From the NCBI GenBank assembly GCA_964579765.1, contig CAZOIK010000112.1, forward strand, positions 1 to 39,911: a stretch of 39,911 bases of DNA, given 5' to 3'. Of this stretch, positions 1 to 7,080 are shown piece after piece (the first letter of the stretch is position 1; every line of letters starts with the position of its first letter). The DNA is from DATNBT01 sp964579765 (lineage in GTDB: Bacteria > Acidobacteriota > Vicinamibacteria > Vicinamibacterales > CAVVIG01). A program made the translations under genes and the position numbers. The notes beneath the pieces are model-generated. The model was not told the origin of the DNA. It was given only the letters and a program-made list of their open reading frames with translations, and ran no database searches.

Positions 1-625
1 TCGGGCAGAAGCCGTCGAGGCTCTTGCCCTTGAACCACTGGAGGTGCCGCATCTGCAGGTCGCGCGCGGACACGTCGTTGACAATCGTGTAGCCGAACAC
101 GTGCTCGAGCGCGCGGGGTCGCGTGATGTTCTTGCCGCCCACGCCGATGACGACGCCGAGCTCGACCTCGTAGTCCACCTGCTGCGTCACGTCCGGATCC
201 CACGGGATCGGCGCGAACGGTCCGTTGACCGTCGTCGGCGCCTTCGTGAAGAAGACCGGATGCTCGGGCATCTTCGCTTCACGGCCGCGCGCCTGGGCGC
301 TCTCCTTGACGTGGCTCGAGTAGTTGAGCCCGAGACAAATGATGTTCTTGGCAGGGCGGCTGATCGGCGCGTGCCAGTGGACGTCGGCCGCCGCGTGTTT
401 CGCCGGCGCCGGGACGTCGCCCGACGCCGCCTGCTCGATGCGGGCCGCCAGACGCGTCCACGCGTCGCGGCCTTCGCGAATGAGCTCGAGCAGCGTGCGC
501 GGCAGCGCCCCGCTCGGTGCGCCGAGGAGGATCTGGATGTCGAAGACGGTGGCGAGGTCGGGGGTGAGGACGGCGCCGAGTCGTTCGGTCGGATCGGTCT
601 TGAGAGAAAACGTCGCGTAGCGCAT
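1..625 (-). CDS. Fumarylacetoacetate hydrolase (FAH) family protein, 3' end outside the window
   Basis: The frame opens at ATG 623-625 (minus) with MRYATFSLK and stays open to the window edge, giving 208 residues without a stop. It carries the FAH-fold signatures: NIICLGLNY, a metal-site segment VDYEVELGVVIG whose two Glu normally bind Mg or Ca, and GYTIVNDVSARDLQ followed by QWFKGKSLDGFCP. Family members hydrolyse C-C bonds in acylpyruvates such as fumarylpyruvate and fumarylacetoacetate, or act as oxaloacetate decarboxylases; they are cytosolic. The gentisate dioxygenase-like gene about 11 kb away would make a fumarylpyruvate hydrolase role sensible, but this is inference. The C-terminal part is missing only because the window ends. 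Confidence 0.9.
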   Translation of the reverse strand, partial: MRYATFSLKTDPTERLGAVLTPDLATVFDIQILLGAPSGALPRTLLELIREGRDAWTRLAARIEQAASGDVPAPAKHAAADVHWHAPISRPAKNIICLGLNYSSHVKESAQARGREAKMPEHPVFFTKAPTTVNGPFAPIPWDPDVTQQVDYEVELGVVIGVGGKNITRPRALEHVFGYTIVNDVSARDLQMRHLQWFKGKSLDGFCP

Positions 626-661
626 GAGCCAGAAACGATAGCACGGCGTCCGCGATCCAGT

Positions 662-667
662 TATACT
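662..667 (+). promoter_or_regulatory. Candidate -10 box (TATACT)
   Basis: TATACT lies 45 nt before ATG 712, in the 86-nt gap between the divergent FAH-family gene and the secreted-protein operon. It is AT-rich in very GC-rich surroundings. No good -35 box was found 16-18 nt upstream. Confidence 0.4.
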
Positions 668-711
668 CGCGCCGGTTTCCGCGACGGAGGCCTTCGGGCC
701 GGAGGTCAGGC

Positions 712-1563
712 ATGACACGCAGGCGACGGCTCCTGACGGTGGCGATCGGCGTGGCCATCACGCTCGCGGCCGGCCGTCCGGCGCTCGCGCAGATGGATTT
801 CGCCGGCGAATGGCAGCCGGTGCAGGACGAAGACAACACCGGCAACCCGTACGTCGGCGAGTTTCTCGGCATCCCGATGAGCCGCGCCGGTTCGCTGCGA
901 GCGCAGGCATGGAACGCGTCCCTCTACACGCTGCCTGAATGGCAGTGCCGGCCGCACGGTGCGATGTACATCACGCGCGGACCGTCGCAGCTCCGCATCT
1001 CGAAGGAAATCGACCCGAACTCGCGGCAGATCACGGCGTACCACGCCGAATGGCTGCGGTCGGTCGACAACGCTTACTACATGGACGGCCGCACGCGCCC
1101 GCCGGCCCTCGCGCCGCACACCTGGGGCGGCTTCTCGACCGCCGAGTTCATCGGCGACATGCTCAAGATCACGACGACGCACCTGAAAGAAGACTACTAC
1201 CGGCGCAACGGCGTGCCGTCGAGCGACGAGGCCACAGAGACGCAGTTCTGGATCCGCCGCGGCGACATCCTGACGTGGGTGACGATCGCGTACGACCCGA
1301 TCTACCTGTCGGAGCCGATGATTCGCGCGAGCGAGTACCGCTGGGCGCCGAGCCAGCAGCTTCCGCCGTATCCCTGCACGCCGGTCGAAGAGATCGATCG
1401 GCCCAACGGCGTCGTCCCGCACTATCTGCCTGGCGAGAACCCCTTCCTGAAGGAGTTCGGGCAGAAGTACCACATTCCCACCGAGATCACGCTCGGCGGC
1501 GCGGCGAGCATGTATCCGGAAGACGCGCGCAAGCTGGAGCGCCAGGTCAACGGCGGCAAGTGA
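712..1563 (+). CDS. Secreted protein of unknown function (paralogue of the product at 2630-3430)
   Basis: A 283-residue protein with an N-terminal signal peptide (MTRRRRLLTVAIGVAI..., likely cut after PALA) and no further membrane segment, so probably periplasmic. GGAGG at 701-705 sits 6 nt before the ATG and decides the start. The mature part begins MDFAGEWQPVQDED. Residues around 160-172 (TTTHLKEDYYRRNGVP) match TTTNMKPGYIRKNGVP in the product at 2630-3430, and both share a W-rich beta-strand look, so the two are taken as one family. First gene of a run of four; its TGA overlaps the GTG of the next gene, suggesting translational coupling. No enzymatic motif was recognised. Its place beside an MBL-fold protein and a PQQ dehydrogenase suggests a role in the same extracytoplasmic process. 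Confidence 0.8.
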   Translation: MTRRRRLLTVAIGVAITLAAGRPALAQMDFAGEWQPVQDEDNTGNPYVGEFLGIPMSRAGSLRAQAWNASLYTLPEWQCRPHGAMYITRGPSQLRISKEIDPNSRQITAYHAEWLRSVDNAYYMDGRTRPPALAPHTWGGFSTAEFIGDMLKITTTHLKEDYYRRNGVPSSDEATETQFWIRRGDILTWVTIAYDPIYLSEPMIRASEYRWAPSQQLPPYPCTPVEEIDRPNGVVPHYLPGENPFLKEFGQKYHIPTEITLGGAASMYPEDARKLERQVNGGK

Positions 1564-2633
1564 CGACGAAGACAACGATCTCCGCGTTACTCGTCATCTC
1601 TGCGTTCGCGCTTTCACTCGATGCGCAGCAGGCGCGCATCGACACCATCCCGGTTCGCGGCCACGTCTATTTAATAGGTGGCGCTGGCAGCAACATCACC
1701 GTCTCTGCCGGACCCGACGGCGTCTTCCTCGTTGACAGCGGCACGGCCGCGAATGCCGACGCCGTCCTGGCCGCGGTCAAGGCGCTGCAAGAGCGGCTGC
1801 AGCTCGCGCTCCCTCCAGCGCCGAGGTCCGGCGCGGAGACGGTGGCCGCCACAAACCTCGAGCCGTTCGCGCGGACGATGGCGCCGCCCAAGCCGATCCG
1901 CTACATTGCCAACACCAGTGCGCTGCCGGATCACACGGGCGGCAACGAGAGGATCGCGTTGGCGGGAAGGACGTACACCGGCGGCAACGTGACCGGCGAG
2001 ATCGGCGGCGAAGGCAACGCGGCCGCGATTCTCGCCCACGAGAACGTCCTCGCGCGCATGAGCGAGAGGAAAGCGCCGTCGAGGGCGCTGCCGACCGACA
2101 CCTACTTCGGCAAAGTGCAGAAGCTGCCATATTTTTTCAACGGCGAGGGCATCGAGCTGCTCAGCATGCCGGCCGCCGCGACCGACGGCGACAGCGTCGT
2201 CCACTTTCGCGGCTCCGACGTTGTCGCGACGGGAGAGATCTTCGACTTCACGCGCTACCCGATGATCGACCTCGCGAAAGGCGGCAGCATCCAGGGACTG
2301 CTGGCGGCGCTCAACCGCCTGGTCGAACTCGCCGTCCCGGAGTTTCGATCCGAAGGCGGGACGTTCTTCATCCCCTCGCACGGGCGTATCGGCGACATCG
2401 CCGACCTGACGTACTACCGCGACATGACGACCATCATCCGCGATCGCATCCAGGATCTGATCAAGAAGGGACGCACGCTCGATCAGGTCAAAGCCGCGCG
2501 TCCGACCGAGGATTGGGACGGCCGCTTCGGCCGCGACGCGTCGTGGACGCCTGACATGTTCGTCGAGGCGATCTACAAAGGACTGACGATGCCCAGTGTG
2601 GGGTCCGGCCTGAGCCGGACTGACAAGAAGTGA
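1560..2633 (+). CDS. Secreted metallo-beta-lactamase-fold protein with a degenerate metal site
   Basis: Start GTG 1560 overlaps the preceding TGA; it gives MTTKTTISALLVISAFALSLDAQQ, a signal peptide. The open frame runs further upstream but only as a shadow of the previous gene. The 357-residue protein keeps the landmarks of the SoxH/quinoprotein-relay-associated MBL family: VFLVDSGT near 55, LPDHTGGN at 122-129, AHENVL, FRGSDVVATGEIF, and FIPSHGR with His274. The HxHxDH zinc motif is S120-A-L122-P-D124-H125, so both leading His are gone, and A207 stands where TDGD is normally preceded by His. A hydrolase with a normal dinuclear site is therefore unlikely. It could be a binding or structural protein. 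The last ~11 residues are encoded by a palindromic repeat (2603-2620). Confidence 0.85.
   Translation: MTTKTTISALLVISAFALSLDAQQARIDTIPVRGHVYLIGGAGSNITVSAGPDGVFLVDSGTAANADAVLAAVKALQERLQLALPPAPRSGAETVAATNLEPFARTMAPPKPIRYIANTSALPDHTGGNERIALAGRTYTGGNVTGEIGGEGNAAAILAHENVLARMSERKAPSRALPTDTYFGKVQKLPYFFNGEGIELLSMPAAATDGDSVVHFRGSDVVATGEIFDFTRYPMIDLAKGGSIQGLLAALNRLVELAVPEFRSEGGTFFIPSHGRIGDIADLTYYRDMTTIIRDRIQDLIKKGRTLDQVKAARPTEDWDGRFGRDASWTPDMFVEAIYKGLTMPSVGSGLSRTDKK
2603..2620. repeat. Palindrome GTCCGGC-CTGA-GCCGGAC inside the 3' end of the MBL gene
   Basis: Perfect 7-bp arms with a 4-nt loop. It encodes part of the C-terminal tail (VGSGLSRTDKK) of the MBL-fold protein and lies 10 nt before the GTG of the next gene. 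It differs from the GGCGG-N-CCT hairpin family found elsewhere in this window. Confidence 0.7.
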
Positions 2634-3430
2634 AGCGGCTCGCGGCGGCGTTGCTCATCCTTGTGATCGCGCCGTGCGGGTTTGCGCGTGGGCAGGACCG
2701 CGGACGCGGCGCGGCGCCGGCCGGTCCCGCGCCGACCGCGAAGCAGCGTGCGCCGATCGATCTCACAGGCTATTGGGTGTCGCTCGTCGTTGACGAGTGG
2801 CGTTTCCGCGTCACGCCCCAGAAGGGCGACATCGCGTATCTGCCGCTGACGCGCCAGGCGCGCGACATTGCGAACGCGTGGGACCCGGACAAGGACAAAG
2901 CAGACGGCAACGCGTGCAGAGCCTATGGCGCGATCGGCGTCATGCAGAGGCCGGGACGGCTGCATATCATCTGGGATGGTGACAACGCGCTGAAGATCGA
3001 CACCGACGCCGGCACGCAGACGCGCCTGCTGCACTTCGGTGCGCCGCCGGCGCAGCTCGGCGCGCCGACGTGGCAGGGCTACTCGCAGGCGATCTGGCAG
3101 GTGAACGGGCGGCTGCTCATCGATACGGGAGGCACCGGCTTCGTGCCGATCAACCGCGTCCAGGGCGCGACGCGCGGCGGCCAGCTCAAAGTGACGACCA
3201 CCAACATGAAGCCGGGGTACATCCGGAAGAACGGCGTGCCGTACAGTGGGAAGGCCGTGCTGACGGAGTACTTCTCGCTGCTGTCCGGCCAGCAGAACGA
3301 TTCGTACATCGCGCTCACGGCGATGGTTGACGACCCGACGTATCTCACAGGGCAGTTCATCCGGACGTACACGTTCAAGAAAGCCGCCGACGCCAGCGGG
3401 TGGGATCCGACGCCGTGCTGGCCGCGGTAG
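2630..3430 (+). CDS. Secreted protein of unknown function (paralogue of the product at 712-1563)
   Basis: GTG 2630 overlaps the TGA of the MBL-fold gene (GTGA), giving MKRLAAALLILVIAPCGFARGQ, a signal peptide, and a 266-residue product. After a Pro/Ala-rich stretch the mature domain starts DLTGYWVSLVVDEWRFRV, an opening I associate with uncharacterised secreted proteins of Acidobacteria and Proteobacteria. It shares the motif TTTNMKPGYIRKNGVP (residues ~186-201) with the first gene of the operon. No catalytic residues can be named. Stop is at 3428-3430 and a 9-bp hairpin follows at 3440-3460, before the PQQ dehydrogenase gene. It probably works with the dehydrogenase outside the cytoplasm, but that rests on position alone. 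Confidence 0.8.
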   Translation: MKRLAAALLILVIAPCGFARGQDRGRGAAPAGPAPTAKQRAPIDLTGYWVSLVVDEWRFRVTPQKGDIAYLPLTRQARDIANAWDPDKDKADGNACRAYGAIGVMQRPGRLHIIWDGDNALKIDTDAGTQTRLLHFGAPPAQLGAPTWQGYSQAIWQVNGRLLIDTGGTGFVPINRVQGATRGGQLKVTTTNMKPGYIRKNGVPYSGKAVLTEYFSLLSGQQNDSYIALTAMVDDPTYLTGQFIRTYTFKKAADASGWDPTPCWPR

Positions 3431-3436
3431 CTGACG

Positions 3437-3460
3437 TAGGGCGGGCCTTTCAGGCCCGCC
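3437..3460. repeat. GTAGGGCGG-type hairpin, copy 1 (central pair G-C)
   Basis: Arms GGCGGGCCT (3440-3448) and AGGCCCGCC (3452-3460), loop TTC, preceded by GTA. It lies 9 nt after the stop of the secreted-protein gene and 36 nt before the PQQ dehydrogenase ATG. No T-tract follows, so it is a repeat and possibly an mRNA end-protecting hairpin rather than a terminator. Confidence 0.75.
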
Positions 3461-3496
3461 GGCGGCCCTAAAAATCCGCCCTGGCACGAGGCTGCT

Positions 3497-5422
3497 ATGA
3501 AGAAGGTTCTCATCGCGTCGCTCGCGGGGATGTCGTTGTTCACTGTCGCTCTCGTCGCGCAGCAGAAGAAGGCCGCGACGCCGGCGCAGGAGTGGCCGAC
3601 TTATAACCACGATCTCGCGGCCACGCGCTTCTCGCCGCTGACCGAAATCAACACCGGCAATGTCGCGGCGCTGGCGCACGCGTGGACCTACACGTTCCCC
3701 GCGCCGCCCGGAGGACGCGGACGCGGTGGCGGCTTGCTCGGCGGCTCCGAGGCGGTCCCCATCGTTGTCGGCGGCGTAATGTATCTCCCCGTCAACGACT
3801 CCGTCGTCGCGCTCGAGGCCGACACGGGCAAAGTGATCTGGCAGCGCGATGTGCAGGGTGGCGGACCTGGGGGCGCCGTGTCGCGCCGCGGCGTCGCCTA
3901 CTGGCCCGGCGATCGCAATACGCCCGATCGCGTGTTCGTCACGGCTGGACGCCGTCTGCTCTCATACGACGCCGGCACGGGCAAGCCGTCGGAAGGCTTC
4001 GGCACAAACGGCGAAGTAGACATGGTTGTCGGCTACGCGGGCACGCCGACGATCTACAAGAACGTCATCATGGTCGGCGCGAGCGTGAACGAAGTGCCGC
4101 AGGGGCCGCCCGGCGATACGCGCGCGTTCGACGCCGTCACCGGCAAGAAGCTCTGGGACTTTCACACGGTGCCGCGTCCGGGCGAAGCCGGACACGAGAC
4201 GTGGCTCGACGACGGGTGGAAGGATCGATCGGGTACCAACACGTGGGGCTTCTCGGAGAGCGTGGACGAGGCGCGCGGGATCGCGTATCTGCCGATTGCG
4301 GGACCGGCGTCCAACTACTACGGCGGCGATCGCCCCGGCAATGATCTTTTCGGCAACTCCGTCGTCGCCGTTGACATCGCGACCGGCAAGCGGCTCTGGC
4401 ATTTCCAGACCGTGCATCACGACATCTGGGACATCGACATGTCGGCGGCGCCCGGGCTCATCGACATCAAGCAGGGCGGCCGTACGATTCCAGCGCTCGC
4501 GACTGTCGGCAAGGACGGCCTGATGTTCATTCTCGATCGCACGAACGGCAAGCCCGTCTTCGGCGTCGAGGAGCGGCCGGTGCCGAAAGGCGACGTGCCG
4601 GGCGAGTGGTATTCGCCGACGCAGCCCTTCCCGGTGAAGCCGCCGCCCCTCGCGAAGAACAGCTTCAAGAAAGACGACATGGTGAGGGCGGCGGATACCA
4701 ACGCGGTCCACGTCGCCAACTGTCAGGCCCTGTGGGATCGCAGCGGCGGGTTCATCAACGAGGGGCCGTTCACGCCGTTCATGTATCACGCGGAGGGCAC
4801 GCCGCCGCGATCGACGATTCAGTTTCCCGGTGGCACGGGCGGGGTGAACTGGGGCGGAACCGCCACCGATCCGCGCACCGGCTACATTTACGTGAACGCG
4901 CACGACACGTCACTCGTTGGCTGGGTGGAGAAGACGAAGCCGGGCGTCACGTACTCGTTCGACGAAGCGGGCGCGCATCTGCCCTACGACCGTGCGTCGG
5001 TGGACGGCGTCGGCCCGTTCCACACGTTCTCCGCGTCGGCGGGGAAGGACGCGAACGGCCGTGACGTCATTCTGCCGTGCCAGCGTCCGCCATGGTCGCG
5101 GCTCGTCGCAGTGAACGCGAACACGGGCGAGATCGCGTGGCAGACGACGCTCGGCGTGAACGACTTTCTGCCGCCGGGCAAGCAGAACGTCGGTGGCAGC
5201 GGCAGCGCCGGTCCGACGGTGACGGCCGGCGGGCTCGTCTTCGTCGGCGCGACCGACGATCGCCGCTTCCGCGCGTTCGACTCGAAGACGGGCAAAGAAC
5301 TGTGGGCGACGAAGCTCGACGCGTCCGCGAACGCAAATCCGATGACGTATCAGGCGAAGAACGGAAAGCAGTACGTCGCGATCGTCGCGACGAACCAGAT
5401 CGTCGTCTTCGCGCTGCCGTAA
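3497..5422 (+). CDS. PQQ-dependent dehydrogenase (soluble quinoprotein), copy 1
   Basis: A 641-residue exported quinoprotein with signal peptide MKKVLIASLAGMSLFTVALVAQ. It has the eight-bladed propeller repeats of the PQQ alcohol/glucose dehydrogenase family: WPTYNHDLAATRFSPL at the start, DTGKVIWQ, GKKLWDFHTVP, GKRLWHFQTVHHDIWD, NANTGEIAWQ, GKELWATKL. By comparison with membrane glucose dehydrogenase the catalytic Asp is D309 in TVHHDIWD. There is no fused cytochrome c domain and no N-terminal membrane anchor, so electrons must go to a separate acceptor. The product at 7081-9042 is a close paralogue, with long identical blocks around VEERPVPKGDVPGEWY. The cytochrome/copper protein at 5488-6921 faces it. 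Substrate unknown: alcohol, sugar or polyol. Confidence 0.93.
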   Translation: MKKVLIASLAGMSLFTVALVAQQKKAATPAQEWPTYNHDLAATRFSPLTEINTGNVAALAHAWTYTFPAPPGGRGRGGGLLGGSEAVPIVVGGVMYLPVNDSVVALEADTGKVIWQRDVQGGGPGGAVSRRGVAYWPGDRNTPDRVFVTAGRRLLSYDAGTGKPSEGFGTNGEVDMVVGYAGTPTIYKNVIMVGASVNEVPQGPPGDTRAFDAVTGKKLWDFHTVPRPGEAGHETWLDDGWKDRSGTNTWGFSESVDEARGIAYLPIAGPASNYYGGDRPGNDLFGNSVVAVDIATGKRLWHFQTVHHDIWDIDMSAAPGLIDIKQGGRTIPALATVGKDGLMFILDRTNGKPVFGVEERPVPKGDVPGEWYSPTQPFPVKPPPLAKNSFKKDDMVRAADTNAVHVANCQALWDRSGGFINEGPFTPFMYHAEGTPPRSTIQFPGGTGGVNWGGTATDPRTGYIYVNAHDTSLVGWVEKTKPGVTYSFDEAGAHLPYDRASVDGVGPFHTFSASAGKDANGRDVILPCQRPPWSRLVAVNANTGEIAWQTTLGVNDFLPPGKQNVGGSGSAGPTVTAGGLVFVGATDDRRFRAFDSKTGKELWATKLDASANANPMTYQAKNGKQYVAIVATNQIVVFALP

Positions 5423-5454
5423 CTGAGCAACCTCGAAGGCACAAAGTCGACGAA

Positions 5455-5475
5455 GGCGGCCCTGAAAGGGCCGCC
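5455..5475. repeat. GTAGGGCGG-type hairpin, copy 2 (inverted, central pair C-G)
   Basis: Arms GGCGGCCCT (5455-5463) and AGGGCCGCC (5467-5475), loop GAA, which is TTC on the minus strand, so this copy is inverted. It sits between the convergent 3' ends at 5422 and 5488 and may help end or stabilise both transcripts. No T-tract follows. Confidence 0.75.
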
Positions 5476-5487
5476 CCACGTGATCGA

Positions 5488-6921
5488 CTACTGTCCGCCT
5501 TGACCCTTGGACGCGCCCTTCTCGAAGGTGTCGCCGCTTCCGTTGAACGCGGGGACAACGGGGCCGGTCGTGATCTGAAGCGCCTGCGCGAGTGTCGGCC
5601 CCGCCTGGCCGCGCGGCAGCAGGCTCGGACCGGAGCGCATGAACGCCTTGGCGACGTTCACGTTGCGGTCGAACAGGACGCCGATGAAGCAGTTGCTCAT
5701 CTCATCCCAGTTCTGCGGGCCCCACACGATCTTCTTCGTCGGATCGGGGTTGAAGCGGTTCGCCGGCGAGTTGTCGAAGTGCGAGATGAACCGCAGCTTC
5801 GTCCCTTTCGGCAGCTGCACGGGCTCGGCGTACTGGTAGCCCATCTGCCAGTCGAAGTCGAACTTGCCCTTGAGCACGGTCTTCTTCTCCTGATCGGGCG
5901 TGATCACCTGCAGCTCGAAGTCCTTGCCGCGAAGGTGCATGTGCGGCTGCGCGTAGACGAGTTCGCCGGGCGCGCCGAGCGTCACCTCGCTCACGACTTC
6001 GGCGTTGTCGTCACCGGCGGGAATCGCGAGGTTCGCCGCGGTCGGACCCGCATGGAAGTAGTAGCGCTTCTTCGGGTCCACCTTCGCGAGCACGAGCCCG
6101 AGCTTCGAGACGTCGGATTCAGGCTTGCCGGTCGCCGTGTAGTGCATCTCGTAGACGAGATCCGATCCCTTCGGCACGAACTTCGCCGCGCCTTCCATGT
6201 CGAAGCGCTGCGGGCCGAGACCCGGATTGAACTTGCCGAGGATGTCGTTGCCTTCTTCAGGGTTGTTGCGACCGATGATGTCGCGCTGGGTCTCGAGCTC
6301 GTAGGCGTCGCCCGGGACGGCGTCCTTCATCCAGTTCGAGTTCGGCGGCCGCACCCACACCTTGCCGTGGTGGAGCACCTTCGGATTGCCCGGCCGCATC
6401 TCCGCCGCCGTCACCCACATGTCTTCTTTGAAGTTCGTCTTCACGACGATGTACTTGTAGTTGATCGTGCCGCTCGCCGGCAGCTGGAACGGCTTCGGCA
6501 TCTCGATGACGATGTCCGGCTTGATGTTCCAGCCGTCTTCGAAGTGCTTCGCGGGCGGCGCATCCTTCGGGTTACCGGCCGGCGCGCCGGCGTCGGCCCA
6601 CGCGCTGAGCGTCGCGATTTCACCCGAGCTGAGCTTGCGCTCGTTCGAGAACAGGCCGTAGTCGGGATCGGCGAACCACGGCGGCATCTGCTTCGCGAGC
6701 GTCTTTGTCTTGATCGCTCGGGCCCACGGCCGCGCCTGCTCGTACGTGAGCAGCGCCATCGGCGCGACCTCGCCTGGCCGGTGACAGCTCTGGCAGTTCT
6801 CCTGGAGGATCGGCAGGACGTCTTTGTAGAACGTCGGCGGACTGCTTTCGGCCCACGCCGACGCGGGGCCCACGGTGGTGATGATGGCCAGGGTGCCGAG
6901 CGACATCCACAGGGCTCGCAT
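5488..6921 (-). CDS. Cytochrome c fused to a copper type II monooxygenase-like (PHM-fold) domain, copy 1
   Basis: A 477-residue protein with signal peptide (cut near ASAWA). A cytochrome c segment follows with heme motif C43-Q-S-C46-H47 and typical text RPGEVAPMALLTYEQARPWA. The rest resembles the two-domain peptidylglycine hydroxylating/dopamine beta monooxygenase fold with its copper ligands apparently kept: H184-H185 (VLHHGKVWV), H260 (EMHYTATGK), H327-M-H329 (PHMHLRGKD), and a Met in DEMSNCFIG. GAGG stands 4 nt before the ATG. Family members are annotated as ascorbate-dependent monooxygenase-like or thiol-disulfide-like proteins; the in vivo reaction in bacteria is not established. Convergent with a PQQ dehydrogenase and paralogous to the product at 10048-11367, it is a plausible partner oxidase or electron acceptor in the periplasm. 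Confidence 0.85.
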   Translation of the reverse strand: MRALWMSLGTLAIITTVGPASAWAESSPPTFYKDVLPILQENCQSCHRPGEVAPMALLTYEQARPWARAIKTKTLAKQMPPWFADPDYGLFSNERKLSSGEIATLSAWADAGAPAGNPKDAPPAKHFEDGWNIKPDIVIEMPKPFQLPASGTINYKYIVVKTNFKEDMWVTAAEMRPGNPKVLHHGKVWVRPPNSNWMKDAVPGDAYELETQRDIIGRNNPEEGNDILGKFNPGLGPQRFDMEGAAKFVPKGSDLVYEMHYTATGKPESDVSKLGLVLAKVDPKKRYYFHAGPTAANLAIPAGDDNAEVVSEVTLGAPGELVYAQPHMHLRGKDFELQVITPDQEKKTVLKGKFDFDWQMGYQYAEPVQLPKGTKLRFISHFDNSPANRFNPDPTKKIVWGPQNWDEMSNCFIGVLFDRNVNVAKAFMRSGPSLLPRGQAGPTLAQALQITTGPVVPAFNGSGDTFEKGASKGQGGQ

Positions 6922-6942
6922 ATCGCCTCACTTTTTGCACTG

Positions 6943-6966
6943 GCGGCGGGGCCTCACCCCCGCCGC
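6943..6966. repeat. GC-rich hairpin in the divergent gap 6922-7080
   Basis: Arms GCGGCGGGG (6943-6951) and CCCCGCCGC (6958-6966) with a 6-nt loop. It is 22 nt upstream of the minus-strand cytochrome gene start. It does not match the GGCGG-N-CCT family and could be a regulatory stem or chance GC structure. Confidence 0.45.
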
Positions 6967-7056
6967 GAACTTACGCTGAGCCGCTCGCTCCCGCTCGCGG
7001 CTGGCCGCAGGCGCCGCTCACGCGCCCCTGGCGTCGATCCACGGACGCATGGAAAG

Positions 7057-7062
7057 TATAAT
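7057..7062 (+). promoter_or_regulatory. Candidate -10 box (perfect TATAAT) for the second PQQ dehydrogenase operon
   Basis: TATAAT lies 18 nt before GTG 7081, leaving a leader of about 12-15 nt that holds the Shine-Dalgarno GGGAGG (7070-7075). No clear -35 is seen. It is the only AT-rich hexamer in the 159-nt divergent gap. Confidence 0.55.
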
Positions 7063-7080
7063 GCGCCGCGGGAGGCGCCC

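Noticed and set aside
5077..7080. Very long plus-strand open frame leading into PQQ dehydrogenase copy 2
   Set aside because: The upstream part is antisense to the cytochrome/copper gene and Arg-rich without family features; GTG 7081 has a Shine-Dalgarno and a signal peptide.
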